Positions 1 to 8,147 of a stretch of DNA of 34,465 nucleotides are shown in pieces. The DNA is from DATLYH01 sp035575035 (lineage in GTDB: Bacteria > Planctomycetota > Planctomycetia > Gemmatales > Gemmataceae): positions 1-34,465 of the forward strand of contig DATLYH010000106.1 of NCBI GenBank assembly GCA_035575035.1. The letters are read 5' to 3'. The translations under genes were made by a program, and so were the position numbers. Position 1 is the stretch's first letter, and every line of letters starts with the position of its first letter. The notes under the pieces are model-generated. The model was given only the letters and a program-made list of their open reading frames with translations. It searched no databases and was not told where the DNA came from.

Positions 1-88
1 CGGCCGCTCGCCCACACCGGCCGGCTCACGCCGGCCGCTCGCCCGCACCGGCCGGCTCACGCCGGCCGCTCGCCCGCACCGGCCGGCT
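1..88. repeat. Tandem hairpin repeat array, period 31 bp
   Basis: About three units follow one another with a 31-bp period (the same 10-mer starts at 1, 32 and 63). Each unit contains the perfect inverted repeat CGGCCGGC-TCAC-GCCGGCCG, an 8-bp stem with a 4-nt loop. On the opposite strand the unit resembles the array at 34260-34411, where the stem is CGGCCCGC/GCGGGCCG: the sixth stem base differs and its partner differs to match. There are no unique spacers, so this is not a CRISPR. The array may continue beyond the window edge. Confidence 0.85.
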
Positions 89-117
89 GGTGCTCCGGGC
101 GCGGATCAAAAATACCC

Positions 118-1467
118 TCAACTTGACCCCATCAAGTAGCCGCGCAGGTCGATGAAGATCTGCGAGCACAACTCGCGCACCTCGGGGTCGTTGATCATGC
201 TTGCGTCGGCCGGGCGTAGGATGACGGTGATGTTCAACATGCTGTTGCGCTGCGGGTCGCCGCGCTGGAGCAACAGCTCCATGTCGATCCAGCCGGAGCG
301 GTGGCGGAGGCCGAGCCAGTTGCGGGCCGGCATCCCGTAGACGCTGCCGCGGCCCCCCAGACGGACACGGATGCGGCCGGGGACGCTCTCGATCACCTTT
401 CCGCCCACATCCTGGACAAAGCCACGCAGTTTGTAGGCGGCGACCTTCTCGGGCATCCAGGCATCGAGTTGGTGAACTACCGCCGTCGGGTCGAACTCCT
501 TGCCGGCCTGACCCCGGACCCCGGACTCCTGACCCCTGCTCGGAGCCTTGGCCGCCCCGTTCTGGTAGGGGGCATCGGGATGGGGCGGCAGCGACGCCTC
601 ATGCACCGCCTGCTCATGGGCCAACGCCGTCTCGTAGCGCTCGGCCAGGTCGCGGGCGCTGGCTGGCCGGTCAGCTGGGTCTTTGGCCAGGCAGCTCCGC
701 ACCACCGCCTCAATGGCCGGCGGCACCCAATCGCCGGCGCCGACCTCGGCGAACGACGGCGGCTCCTCGGTGGCGTGGGCGATGAGCGTGTCGATGGTGG
801 ACCGGCCGGCGAACGGCAGCCGACCGCTGAGCAGCTGATAGAGGATGACGCCGACACTGTACAGGTCGCCCCGGTGATCCATCTCCTCGCCTTTGGCCTG
901 CTCCGGCGACATGTAGCCCGGCGTGCCGATGGCGAACTCGGCATTGGGCGAGCTGATGTTCTTCACGGCCCGAGTGTCGATTAGTTTGGCCAACCCGAAG
1001 TCCATCACCTTGATCATCTCGTAGGGGGTGTCCGGGTCAACCACCATCAGGTTGGCCGGCTTCAAGTCCCGGTGGATGATGCCGGCCGAGTGGGCTGCTT
1101 GCAGCACCTCACAGAGTTGGCCAAGGAGCCGGCCGGTCCGCTCGGGGGTGAGCCGCGTGTTCCGCTCCAGCAGAACGTCAAGGGTGATGCCGCGGATATA
1201 CTCCATGACGATGCACGGCCCCTGCGGATCGTTGAGGGAGGCATCGTACAGGGTGACGGCGTAGGGGTGTTGGAAGCGCGCCATCAGCAGCGTCTCGCGC
1301 TGGAAGCGCTCGCGGAACTTGGCGTCGGCGGCGACGTGGTCATGCATCACCTTGACCACCACCTGCCGGCCAAGGTCGAGCTGACGGGCCAGGTAGACCC
1401 GGCCCATCCCCCCCTCGCCGAGCAAGCGAATGGCTTCGTAGCGGCCCAAAAAGACACGGCCCACCAT
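118..1467 (-). CDS. Hanks-type serine/threonine protein kinase
   Basis: This 449-residue protein has a complete PknB-like kinase domain at about residues 9-275. The glycine loop GEGGMGRV is at 17-24, the ATP-binding Lys at 39, HRDLKPAN at 132-139 with catalytic Asp134, the DFG motif at 156-158, and SPE in place of APE at 187-189. It should phosphorylate Ser/Thr on unknown partners. I see no membrane segment after the kinase domain, unlike many bacterial kinases, so it is probably cytosolic. Residues 335-449 form a separate domain I do not recognise, ending in a hydrophobic stretch rich in Ile and Leu. The linker near residue 310 is encoded by short direct repeats (507-540) and reads as a Gly/Arg/Gln-rich tract. 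The start is the ATG directly before the kinase fold. Substrate unknown. Confidence 0.93.
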   Translation of the reverse strand: MVGRVFLGRYEAIRLLGEGGMGRVYLARQLDLGRQVVVKVMHDHVAADAKFRERFQRETLLMARFQHPYAVTLYDASLNDPQGPCIVMEYIRGITLDVLLERNTRLTPERTGRLLGQLCEVLQAAHSAGIIHRDLKPANLMVVDPDTPYEMIKVMDFGLAKLIDTRAVKNISSPNAEFAIGTPGYMSPEQAKGEEMDHRGDLYSVGVILYQLLSGRLPFAGRSTIDTLIAHATEEPPSFAEVGAGDWVPPAIEAVVRSCLAKDPADRPASARDLAERYETALAHEQAVHEASLPPHPDAPYQNGAAKAPSRGQESGVRGQAGKEFDPTAVVHQLDAWMPEKVAAYKLRGFVQDVGGKVIESVPGRIRVRLGGRGSVYGMPARNWLGLRHRSGWIDMELLLQRGDPQRNSMLNITVILRPADASMINDPEVRELCSQIFIDLRGYLMGSS

Positions 1468-2088
1468 GCGGCTAATCCACCGGTCCCAGAGTCAGGATGG
1501 AATATCGTTCATACAAATGTAGGTCGGAAACGCCGATCTTGCTTTCGTCTGGGGACATTTTTCCTGGAACGAAAGCCCGGCCGACGGCGAAAACCCTGCC
1601 CGCGGGTGCGATGAGAGGCCCGACTCGGCCTGGGAGCCGCCCTGCTGTTCACCATCCGGCCGGGGGCACTCGGCACAAGGTGGTGCCTGCCGGACCGATC
1701 GGCCTGCGACAGCTCGGGCGTCTGCCGGGATGGTGGGTCGGCAAAGATGGGCAAGCGGCGTCCCAGACGACCGTTGCGTTAACCGGGCAAGGTGGGCTAA
1801 GAAGCTCCCGGCCCAGCGCTGCGCACCTGGCTTCCCCTGGGCCTGCGGACCATTTCCGGGACGACAGAATCCATCACCCCGGAATTATTGCACACCTCGG
1901 TGTTGCAATCCCCGGCACACCCGCCACTAGGCTGCCACCCGCCCGCTTTTTCCCGGCCGCAAAAACCCTGAAAAATCCGGCCATTTGCACCAGGCCCTTC
2001 CCTGGGAAAGGGACCGGCACACGTTTTGCTCCTTCGTTTTTCCTCTCAACAGGATTCGAGCTTCCCTTCCCCTTCATGGAGGAGCGTC
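1468..2088. other. Intergenic region between the divergent kinase and csrA genes
   Basis: About 620 bases carry no gene I can support; open frames here lack recognisable protein features. Two small inverted repeats are visible: GCTTTCGT at 1541-1548 pairs with ACGAAAGC at 1569-1576, and ATTGCACAC at 1887-1895 pairs (one bulge) with GTGTTGCAAT at 1900-1909. The gap is long enough to hold promoters for both divergent genes, but no convincing box stands out. Confidence 0.5.
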
Positions 2089-2337
2089 ATGTTGGTCCTG
2101 AGCAGAAAGCCCGGCGAGAAGGTGGTCATCGGCGGCTGCATCACAATCACCGTGGTGGAGGTTGACGGCCGGCGCGTCAAGCTGGCCTTTGACGCTCCTT
2201 CTGATGTCCACATCCTGCGGGCCGAGTTGGCCGAGTGGCACGACCGGCCGGCCGCCGTCCATGAGGTTCCCGTATCCGGTCGCTCCGGCCGAGTGCCGGA
2301 TGCCGCTGTCCGGCCCGATCTGATAATCAAGGGCTGA
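2089..2337 (+). CDS. csrA: Carbon storage regulator CsrA/RsmA
   Basis: CsrA is a small dimeric RNA-binding protein that represses or stabilises mRNAs by binding GGA-containing leader sequences. The 82-residue product begins MLVLSRKPGEKVVIG and carries the hallmark beta-strand pattern. The RNA-contacting Arg near the end of strand five is present (Arg44 in HILRAEL). The ATG at 2089 is chosen over an upstream in-frame start because it begins exactly at the conserved N-terminus and has the Shine-Dalgarno GGAGGAG at 2078-2084. The protein is about 20 residues longer than the usual 61-65; the extra C-terminal tail is rich in Arg, Pro and Val. No fliW or flagellar gene is adjacent, so its targets cannot be read from context. 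Confidence 0.95.
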   Translation: MLVLSRKPGEKVVIGGCITITVVEVDGRRVKLAFDAPSDVHILRAELAEWHDRPAAVHEVPVSGRSGRVPDAAVRPDLIIKG

Positions 2338-2500
2338 GCCGACGCGCGGCCCAAGCGCGGGGCTTGAGCCTTTGCCCACCCTCGTACCGGCTGGCTTGTT
2401 CCTGGGTCGCTGTAGCCACCGCAAAGCCCGCCTTGGCGGCGTGCAGTAGGACTGAGGGTATTTTGCGCCACCCAGCAGGGCTGCCGTCCGTGAATGCCTC

Positions 2501-3268
2501 TCACAACCGCCATTGCCAGTCGCGCATCTGCCGGAGCATCGCCGCGTGCGTCAGGTTGAACTGGAGCGGCGTGACGGTGATGTAGCCCTCGGCCAGGACG
2601 CTGACGTCGGTGTCGGGGTGCGGCTCGGGGCAGCAGAAGTCAGGGGTGGTCCAGAAGTAGACCCGCCCGCGCGGGTCGGTGCGGCGGTCAAACCGCTCGA
2701 CATAGGGGACCACGTTCTGCGGCACAGTGCGGATGCCACGGATCGGTCCCTTCTCCAGGCTGGGGATGTTGACGTTAAATAGCGAGCCGGGGACGGGGTG
2801 GTGGGCCATGATCTGCTCGATGACCGAGCGGGCCAGGTCGGCGGCGCGGGGGAAGTCAAGCGGCTTGGGCTTGGTGTACTCCAGGGAAACGGCGATGCTG
2901 GTCCGCTGGAAGAACGCCCCTTCGATAGCAGCCGCCACCGTGCCAGAGTAGAGGATGTTGATGCCGGCGTTGGCCCCCGCGTTCAGACCGCTGACGACCA
3001 GGTCGGGCGGGTCGGGGAGCAATTCCAGCAAGGCCAGCTTGACGCAGTCGGCCGGCCGGCCCTCGACCGCCCATCCCATGAACTGGTCTTGCTCGTCGAG
3101 GACCTCCTGGACCAGCAACGGCGTCAACAGGGTAATGGAGTGCCCGACGGCGCTCTGCTCCGTCGCCGGGGCCACCACCACCACCTCGCCCAGCTTCTGT
3201 AATTCCCGGCGCAGGGCCCGCAAGCCGGGAGCGTAAACGCCGTCATCATTCGTCAGCAAGATCCGCAC
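2501..3268 (-). CDS. surE: 5'/3'-nucleotidase SurE
   Basis: SurE is a divalent-metal-dependent phosphatase acting on nucleoside 5'- and 3'-monophosphates in the cytosol. The 255-residue product starts MRILLTNDDGVYAPG. The metal ligands expected for the family are visible: Asp8, Asp9, Ser39 and Asn96 (in SGLNAGAN). The open frame extends 37 codons further upstream. The GTG at 3268 is preferred because it sits at the conserved family N-terminus and is preceded by AGAGGAAG at SD distance. The upstream extension overlaps a hairpin repeat at 3342-3375. Length is typical of the family. Confidence 0.95.
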   Translation of the reverse strand: MRILLTNDDGVYAPGLRALRRELQKLGEVVVVAPATEQSAVGHSITLLTPLLVQEVLDEQDQFMGWAVEGRPADCVKLALLELLPDPPDLVVSGLNAGANAGINILYSGTVAAAIEGAFFQRTSIAVSLEYTKPKPLDFPRAADLARSVIEQIMAHHPVPGSLFNVNIPSLEKGPIRGIRTVPQNVVPYVERFDRRTDPRGRVYFWTTPDFCCPEPHPDTDVSVLAEGYITVTPLQFNLTHAAMLRQMRDWQWRL

Positions 3269-3341
3269 GGGTTCTTCCTCTGAGGGCCAGGGGAGCGACT
3301 CCAGGGGGAATACGGAACCACCCGAGATTGCTTGCACGGCC

Positions 3342-3375
3342 GGTGGCGAGCGGCCGGTGTCCGCCGGCCGGTGGC
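3342..3375. repeat. Single copy of the CGGCCGG hairpin repeat
   Basis: CGGCCGGT (3351-3358), loop GTCC, then GCCGGCCG (3363-3370) is a third version of the stem found at both window ends, here with one T-G pair. The flanking GCGAGCGG and GGTGGCG are also shared. It lies between surE and the small gene upstream of it. Confidence 0.7.
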
Positions 3376-3391
3376 GCACGCCGATTGTCTT

Positions 3392-3646
3392 TTAGAGTAG
3401 CAACTGCCGCGCCTCTTTCAGGCAGGCCTCGGCCAGGTCCGACAGCGCTACCGCGTAATCCGCTTGCAGCGGGATGGCCCGCTCTTTCTGCGCTCCGTGC
3501 AGCTGCTTCAGACAGTCGCGTGCCTCTGCCAGGTCGTTGCGCCCCAAGCGCCCCAGCCGGCGCTCTTCCCGAGAAAGAGGATGGTCCACGAATGGCCACC
3601 TGACTGCACGAGACTTCCCCAGCTCTTTGTGGGGGCGCTGGCGCAT
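3392..3646 (-). CDS. Hypothetical small protein, 84 residues
   Basis: I do not recognise a family. The product is rich in Arg, Ala, Leu and Glu and most of it is predictably alpha-helical, with two helical stretches at about residues 15-45 and 55-84. It has no signal peptide or membrane segment. It is on the same strand as surE and just upstream of it, so the two could be co-transcribed. The ATG at 3646 has no clear SD, and an in-frame ATG exists 15 codons further upstream. Composition and orientation support a gene, but it is short and could be spurious. Confidence 0.5.
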   Translation of the reverse strand: MRQRPHKELGKSRAVRWPFVDHPLSREERRLGRLGRNDLAEARDCLKQLHGAQKERAIPLQADYAVALSDLAEACLKEARQLLL

Positions 3647-3654
3647 CTTATAAT
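3627..3654 (+). promoter_or_regulatory. Candidate sigma-70-type promoter for the helicase gene
   Basis: A perfect TATAAT (3649-3654) lies 16 bp after TTGTGG (3627-3632, three of six matches to TTGACA). It is 140 bp before the helicase start. The same TTATAAT heptamer also occurs upstream of glgP and of the ABC permease. In a genome this GC-rich such boxes are unlikely by chance, but the -35 match is weak. Confidence 0.45.
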
Positions 3655-3694
3655 CAACCCGGCCCGCACTCAACCGGATTGGATGCCGCATCGG

Positions 3695-3772
3695 TTAGCC
3701 GCGAGGCTCCGGTCGCTGACGCTCTCGGCTCGCCATTCTGCGCTCCCGCGCTCGCCGGAGGCTCGCGGCTAA
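3695..3772. repeat. Imperfect inverted repeat in the helicase 5' leader
   Basis: TTAGCCGCGAGGCTCCGG (3695-3712) pairs with CCGGAGGCTCGCGGCTAA (3755-3772), 17 of 18 positions, around a 42-nt GC-rich centre. It lies between the candidate promoter and the start codon, so the transcript would carry a long hairpin. The left-arm start TTAGCCGCGAG recurs at 13142-13152, which suggests a dispersed repeat. Confidence 0.7.
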
Positions 3773-3793
3773 ACGAACCGGAGTTACTCCCTG

Positions 3794-6082
3794 ATGCCCG
3801 CAGATTCTCCCACCCGCAGCGAACTGGCCGACCTGTACCTCCAGCAGCTGCCCTATACCCCGTACCCCGTGCAGGAGGAAGCGCTGCTGGCCTGGTTCAC
3901 CAGCGAACAGGGGGTGCTCGTCTGCGCCCCGACCGGCACCGGCAAGACCCTGATCGCGCAGGCGGCCCTGTTCGAGGCCCTGCATACCGGCCGGATCGCC
4001 TACTACACCACGCCGCTGATCGCCCTGACCGAGCAGAAATTCCACGAGATGCAGGAGTCGGCAGTCCGTTGGGGCTTCCGGGCCGAGGATGTCGGCCTGG
4101 TCACCGGCAACCGCCGCGTCAACCCCGACGCGCGCGTTCTGGTCGTTGTCGCTGAGATTCTCCTCAATCGGCTGCTTAACCCGGCCGTGTTCGACTTCAG
4201 CGGTGTCTCTGCGGTGGTCATGGACGAGTTCCACAGCTTCGCCGATCCGGAGCGCGGTATCGTCTGGGAGCTGTCGCTGGCCATGCTCCCGCCTCATATC
4301 CGCCTGCTGTTGCTGTCGGCCACGGTCGGCAACGCGGCCGAGTTCGTCAACTGGCTCCAGCGCTGCCACGGCCGGAAGGTTGAGCTGGTCCAGAGCACCG
4401 AGCGCCGCGTTCCCCTCACTTACCACTGGGTCCCCGACGAGTTCCTCAATGACCACTTGGTCAACATGGCCAAGGGGGACGAGCGAACCCGCAAGACGCC
4501 CGCTTTGGTCTTCTGCTTCAACCGCGATGAGTGCTGGAGCATTGCCGAGCAGCTCAAGGGCCTGCCGCTCCTCGACAGCACGCAGAAGAGCCGGCTGCAT
4601 GCTGAGGTTAACAAGCTCGACTGGACGCAAGGGGCCGGGCCGAAGCTGCGCCAGCTACTGCACCGTGGTGTCGGTGTCCACCACGCCGGCATGCTCCCCA
4701 AGTACCGCCGAGCGGTCGAGGACCTGTTCGAGCGCAAGCTGCTGGCCGTGGTGGTCTGCACCGAGACCCTGGCTGCGGGGATCAACCTGCCGGCCCGGTC
4801 GGTGGTGCTCAGCTCGCTGGTCAAGGGGCCGTATGGCAAGGAACGGCTGGTAGACGCCAGCACCGCTCACCAGATCTTCGGCCGCGCCGGCCGACCGCAG
4901 TACGACGACCGCGGCTATGTCTTCGCCCTGGCCCACGAGGACGACGTCCGCATCCTCCGCTGGAAGGAGCAGTACGACGCCATCCCCGAGAACACCAAGG
5001 ACCCGGCCCTGCTCAAGGCGAAGAAGGCGCTGAAACGAAAGAAGCCGACCCGCAGCGATGGGAAGCAGTACTGGAGCGAGTCGCAGTTCAAGCAGCTCCA
5101 GGCCGCCCCGCCTGGCCGGCTTTACAGCAAGGGCCCGCTCCCCTGGCGGCTGCTGGCCTATCTCCTCAAAGTCTCGCCCGAGGTAGCCCGGGTCCGCGCC
5201 GTCGTCCGCAAGCGCCTGATGGACGAGCCGCGCATCCGGGCCCAGGAAAAGGCCCTCGACCATATGTTGCTGACCCTGGCGGCCGGCGGCTTCGTCACAC
5301 TGGAACCGCCCCTGCTGCTGCCTGCTCCTGAAGGCCAGCCCGCCCCAGCGAATGACCCGGCCCCTTACAGTCCAGTCCTGGCTCATCCGACGCCGAAGCT
5401 CGACAAGCTCCTGGTATTTCGCAGCATCCACCCCCTCTATGGCGCGTTCCTGATCGATCAGCTTGGTATTGCCGATCGGAACGAACGGCTCCAGGCTTTC
5501 GAAAGCGTCCTGGAGATGCCGCGGCCGCTGCTGAAGTTTGTGCGCGTGCCCCGGCCCGATGACCTGCCCCCCGGACCGCTGGCCGTCAACCGGCTCGACC
5601 CCGAGTTGGTCCGCCGCGGCCTGATCACCGCTCCGATTCCCAAGGACGAAATCGACGATGACGAGGAGGAACCAGACGACTGGGAAGAGGAACGGCCGCC
5701 GACGCTGGCGGAGAAGCTGCGCCTGCTCTTCGACGCCCTACATCCGGATGTGACCGACGTACATACACAATCGGTCTGGTGTGCCGGCGAGCTGCTCCGG
5801 TTCGGTGGCAATTTCAACAAGTACGTCCAGTCACGCGACCTGGTCAAACAGGAGGGGATTATCTTCCGCCACCTGCTCCGGCTGATCCTGTTGTTGGGTG
5901 AGTTCGCCCAGGTCTGTCCGCCGGATGCGGATGCCGGCGCCTGGCAGGCCGAGCTGCGCGACCTGGCCGAGCAGCTGACGGCGAGCTGCCGCGCCGTCGA
6001 TCCAGCGAGCACCGACGAAACCATCGAACTGGCCCACGCCGCCGACGTGGTCGAGGGCGAGGCCGAGGCGAAGCAAGATTAG
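3794..6082 (+). CDS. Ski2-like DEAD/DEAH-box helicase
   Basis: This 762-residue superfamily 2 helicase resembles the Ski2/Mtr4/HelY group that unwinds or remodels RNA. The Walker A motif APTGTGKT is at 45-52 and the Walker B motif DEFH at 144-147, followed by SATVGN. The second RecA domain has the VHHAGMLPKYRR, ETLAAGINLPARSV and QIFGRAGRPQ motifs typical of Ski2-like enzymes. The C-terminal third is helical, with a strongly acidic stretch near residue 620 rich in Asp and Glu. The start ATG has only a weak GGAG upstream. The stop overlaps by a few bases with the stop of the convergent membrane-protein gene. Physiological substrate (RNA turnover, ribosome or DNA repair) cannot be told from context. 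Confidence 0.9.
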   Translation: MPADSPTRSELADLYLQQLPYTPYPVQEEALLAWFTSEQGVLVCAPTGTGKTLIAQAALFEALHTGRIAYYTTPLIALTEQKFHEMQESAVRWGFRAEDVGLVTGNRRVNPDARVLVVVAEILLNRLLNPAVFDFSGVSAVVMDEFHSFADPERGIVWELSLAMLPPHIRLLLLSATVGNAAEFVNWLQRCHGRKVELVQSTERRVPLTYHWVPDEFLNDHLVNMAKGDERTRKTPALVFCFNRDECWSIAEQLKGLPLLDSTQKSRLHAEVNKLDWTQGAGPKLRQLLHRGVGVHHAGMLPKYRRAVEDLFERKLLAVVVCTETLAAGINLPARSVVLSSLVKGPYGKERLVDASTAHQIFGRAGRPQYDDRGYVFALAHEDDVRILRWKEQYDAIPENTKDPALLKAKKALKRKKPTRSDGKQYWSESQFKQLQAAPPGRLYSKGPLPWRLLAYLLKVSPEVARVRAVVRKRLMDEPRIRAQEKALDHMLLTLAAGGFVTLEPPLLLPAPEGQPAPANDPAPYSPVLAHPTPKLDKLLVFRSIHPLYGAFLIDQLGIADRNERLQAFESVLEMPRPLLKFVRVPRPDDLPPGPLAVNRLDPELVRRGLITAPIPKDEIDDDEEEPDDWEEERPPTLAEKLRLLFDALHPDVTDVHTQSVWCAGELLRFGGNFNKYVQSRDLVKQEGIIFRHLLRLILLLGEFAQVCPPDADAGAWQAELRDLAEQLTASCRAVDPASTDETIELAHAADVVEGEAEAKQD

Positions 6083-7293
6083 TGGGAAGCTCCCTCACCC
6101 CCCTGCGGGGGGAGAGGGGGCGGCTGTGCCGGTCGGTGGGGAGGCACCGCCATGCTCGCCAGCAGCGGCACCAACGGCATGTAGTTGCGCGACTCGTACA
6201 TCCAGCCGAAGCAAAGGTTGCTCAGCAGCAGCAACGGCGTCAGGGTCAGAAAAACTATCCGCAGTCGGCCGTCGAGCCGCCGCCAGTTCCCGATGATGAA
6301 CGGCAAGAAGGTGCCGACGAAGAGGAGCGGCTGGAGATAGTTCTGGTACAGCGGAGCGGCGGAGTGGGCGATGGGGGTGCCGATCCCCAGGTTGGTGCCG
6401 ATCATCAGCGCGTCCAGGCCGTTCAGGTCGGCGTTGCCCGGCCGCCAGCCCAGCGGCAGCCGCACGACCAAAAACGCCGCTGCGCCCGCTGCCCCGAGGG
6501 CAATCGTCCTGGCAAGAGTCGGCCATCCCCGCCGCCAGTAACAGGCCGCGTAGCCCGGCACCACGAGCAAGACCGTCTCTTTCGCCATCACGCCGAGTGC
6601 CAGGGTGCCGGCCAGCAGCAGCCGGCGATCTTGCACCAGGTAGATCAGGGCCAGCACGAACAGCGCATGACTGAGCGGGTCGGTGAGCTGGCCCCAGTAC
6701 CAGAGCACCGAGAAGGGGTACAGCAGCGGCACGGAGAGCAGCGCCAGCAGGGCCTGCCGGGGGGCGTGGAACAGCCGGGCGAAGCGGTAGCAGCCCCACA
6801 GGAACCAATAGGTGAAAAACCAGCGGTAGGCGACGCAGGAGAACCACCAATCGCCGGTGAGCCGCTCCAGGCCGCGCACAAAGCCGTAGGGCAAGGGGCG
6901 GTACTGATGCGGCGGGTCACAGTGATGATTCAGGATTTGCAGATAGAGGGCACGCTGCCAGTCGGCCCGCTCCTCGAACTGGTCCACCAGCAGTCCGTGG
7001 CACGCCGTCATCAGGCCGGCCAGCAGTACCAGCGTCAGGGCCAGCAACCTTGGCCGTGGTTCGTCGGCGCAATCCAGCCGGGCGCGCAGCCCCACGGCCA
7101 GGCCCATCAACAGGATGACCAGGACCTTGGCCCCCCAGCGTTCGGCGGCCGAGGTGAAAGGCTCCGCCCACGCCACAGGTGGCCGGTCAGCCAGAAGCGG
7201 GCCGAGGCACACGACCGCCAGCAGTACCAGGGCAAGGCCGGCCAGGTGTTCGGTTGACCGGCCCGGACTCTTCACAGGGGAGTCGTCGCTCAT
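6079..7293 (-). CDS. Polytopic membrane protein, possibly a GT-C-type glycosyltransferase
   Basis: The 404-residue product has about ten hydrophobic segments from residue 15 onward, beginning with a Leu/Val-rich helix at about 17-36. Large loops between them carry Trp, Tyr and Arg, as in lipid-linked sugar (GT-C) transferases and related DUF2029-like proteins. The segment MAKETVLLVVPGY after the central helices is typical of such proteins. No catalytic Asp-Glu pair can be assigned with confidence, so the glycosyltransferase reading is an inference. The last dozen codons (PPLPPQGGEGASH) are encoded by an intergenic-type GC-rich hairpin repeat at 6092-6120, suggesting the original stop was lost to a repeat. 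It converges on the helicase gene with overlapping stop codons. Confidence 0.7.
   Translation of the reverse strand: MSDDSPVKSPGRSTEHLAGLALVLLAVVCLGPLLADRPPVAWAEPFTSAAERWGAKVLVILLMGLAVGLRARLDCADEPRPRLLALTLVLLAGLMTACHGLLVDQFEERADWQRALYLQILNHHCDPPHQYRPLPYGFVRGLERLTGDWWFSCVAYRWFFTYWFLWGCYRFARLFHAPRQALLALLSVPLLYPFSVLWYWGQLTDPLSHALFVLALIYLVQDRRLLLAGTLALGVMAKETVLLVVPGYAACYWRRGWPTLARTIALGAAGAAAFLVVRLPLGWRPGNADLNGLDALMIGTNLGIGTPIAHSAAPLYQNYLQPLLFVGTFLPFIIGNWRRLDGRLRIVFLTLTPLLLLSNLCFGWMYESRNYMPLVPLLASMAVPPHRPAQPPPLPPQGGEGASH
6092..6120. repeat. CCCTCACCCC hairpin repeat inside the 3' end of a gene
   Basis: CCCTCACCCCCCTGCGGGG and the following GGAGAGGGGG form a short palindrome. It belongs to the family also seen at 13153-13201, 21037-21117 and 29161-29260. 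Here it is translated as the C-terminus of the membrane protein on the minus strand. Confidence 0.65.
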
Positions 7294-7345
7294 CGGTCAA
7301 CCCGGTTGCCTCAGGGGCGGATGCCGCGCGGCGTCCGTTCGCCTT

Positions 7346-7753
7346 TCACCCGGACGTGTGATCGTGGACGATGCGCCACCCCTCGGCGAATTTCTTGAGG
7401 ATGAGGGTGCACAGGCCGGTCAGAGAACCCCTGTCTGTGTTCACCTGCCACCGGCCGCGTACATACGCGCTGTCGGGACTGAGCAGGTCGATCTCCAGGT
7501 CGCTCAGCGTGAGGTGGCCCATCGGCACCCCGTCCTGCTGGTAGCGCTGGCGATAATGGTCGAAGGTAAACCGCCAACCGCGGAAACGCTCCTTGCCGGA
7601 CCAAAGGCTCAGGTCCGGCGACCGCCAGTAACCGTCCATGAAACCTTCCAGGTCGCCCCGGTTCCAGGCAGCCACCTGATTGTCCAGCAGTTGCCGGATC
7701 TCCGCCTCGACGGCAGACGGCTCAACTGGTTCAGGATTGAATGGCATCAACAT
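7346..7753 (-). CDS. NTF2-like (SnoaL/DUF4440-type) protein
   Basis: The 135-residue product matches the small NTF2-like fold group often annotated as DUF4440 or nuclear transport factor 2 family. After a helix with the AAWNRGDLEGFMDGYW segment (about 29-44), typical of this group, come beta strands ending in WRIVHDHTS. Such proteins form a cone-shaped pocket and may be enzymes, binding proteins or dimerisation modules; no catalytic residue can be assigned. There is no signal peptide, so it is probably cytosolic. Either of two near-adjacent ATGs (7753 or 7747) may be the start; neither has a clear SD. It lies just upstream of the membrane-protein gene on the same strand. Confidence 0.8.
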   Translation of the reverse strand: MLMPFNPEPVEPSAVEAEIRQLLDNQVAAWNRGDLEGFMDGYWRSPDLSLWSGKERFRGWRFTFDHYRQRYQQDGVPMGHLTLSDLEIDLLSPDSAYVRGRWQVNTDRGSLTGLCTLILKKFAEGWRIVHDHTSG

Positions 7754-8147
7754 GGTTCAATGGTTCAGTCAACAAGGATAGGACAGCAAGACACCGCTGG
7801 GGAACAGCGGAAGCAGATGACGCGCCGCTCGGAATTAGCCCGCCCGTTCAGGCTGAGCTACTGGGCGCTTCAGATCATCCGGTGGGGAGGTCGTTGTCCT
7901 GCGAACCTGTGGGCAATTACAGACCGTCCGTCTGCCCGACGCCGTTGTCAAAGCCAGACATCTTGGCCGACGCAGAGACTACCTTATGAACTGAAGGTCA
8001 GGAACGGCGAGCCCCCCTCAACTCGATCCGACTTGAAGAAGGACGGTGCGCTGCTCGTCGTTGAGGCGACAAGCAAACAACACCTTCCTCCCTTCCCTTA
8101 CAAGTGTAGCATCTGCAACCCGCTCATGTCGGCCCGGGATTGAAATT
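7754..8147. other. Intergenic stretch without a supported gene
   Basis: Nearly 400 bases separate the NTF2-like gene from the UxaA-family gene. Open frames exist on the plus strand but show neither a family signature nor a convincing start, and no RNA gene or strong repeat is evident. Base composition is less GC-rich than in the surrounding genes. Confidence 0.4.

Noticed and set aside
1541..1576. 8-bp inverted repeat as a terminator
   Set aside because: It lies upstream of the kinase gene, has a 20-nt loop and no following T-run.
1497..2165. Open frame overlapping csrA upstream
   Set aside because: No SD, no family features, overlaps the certain csrA gene in another frame.
6082..7257. Open frame (391 codons) opposite the membrane-protein gene
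   Set aside because: The product is Gln/Arg/Gly-rich with no family pattern, while the minus strand encodes a coherent membrane protein.
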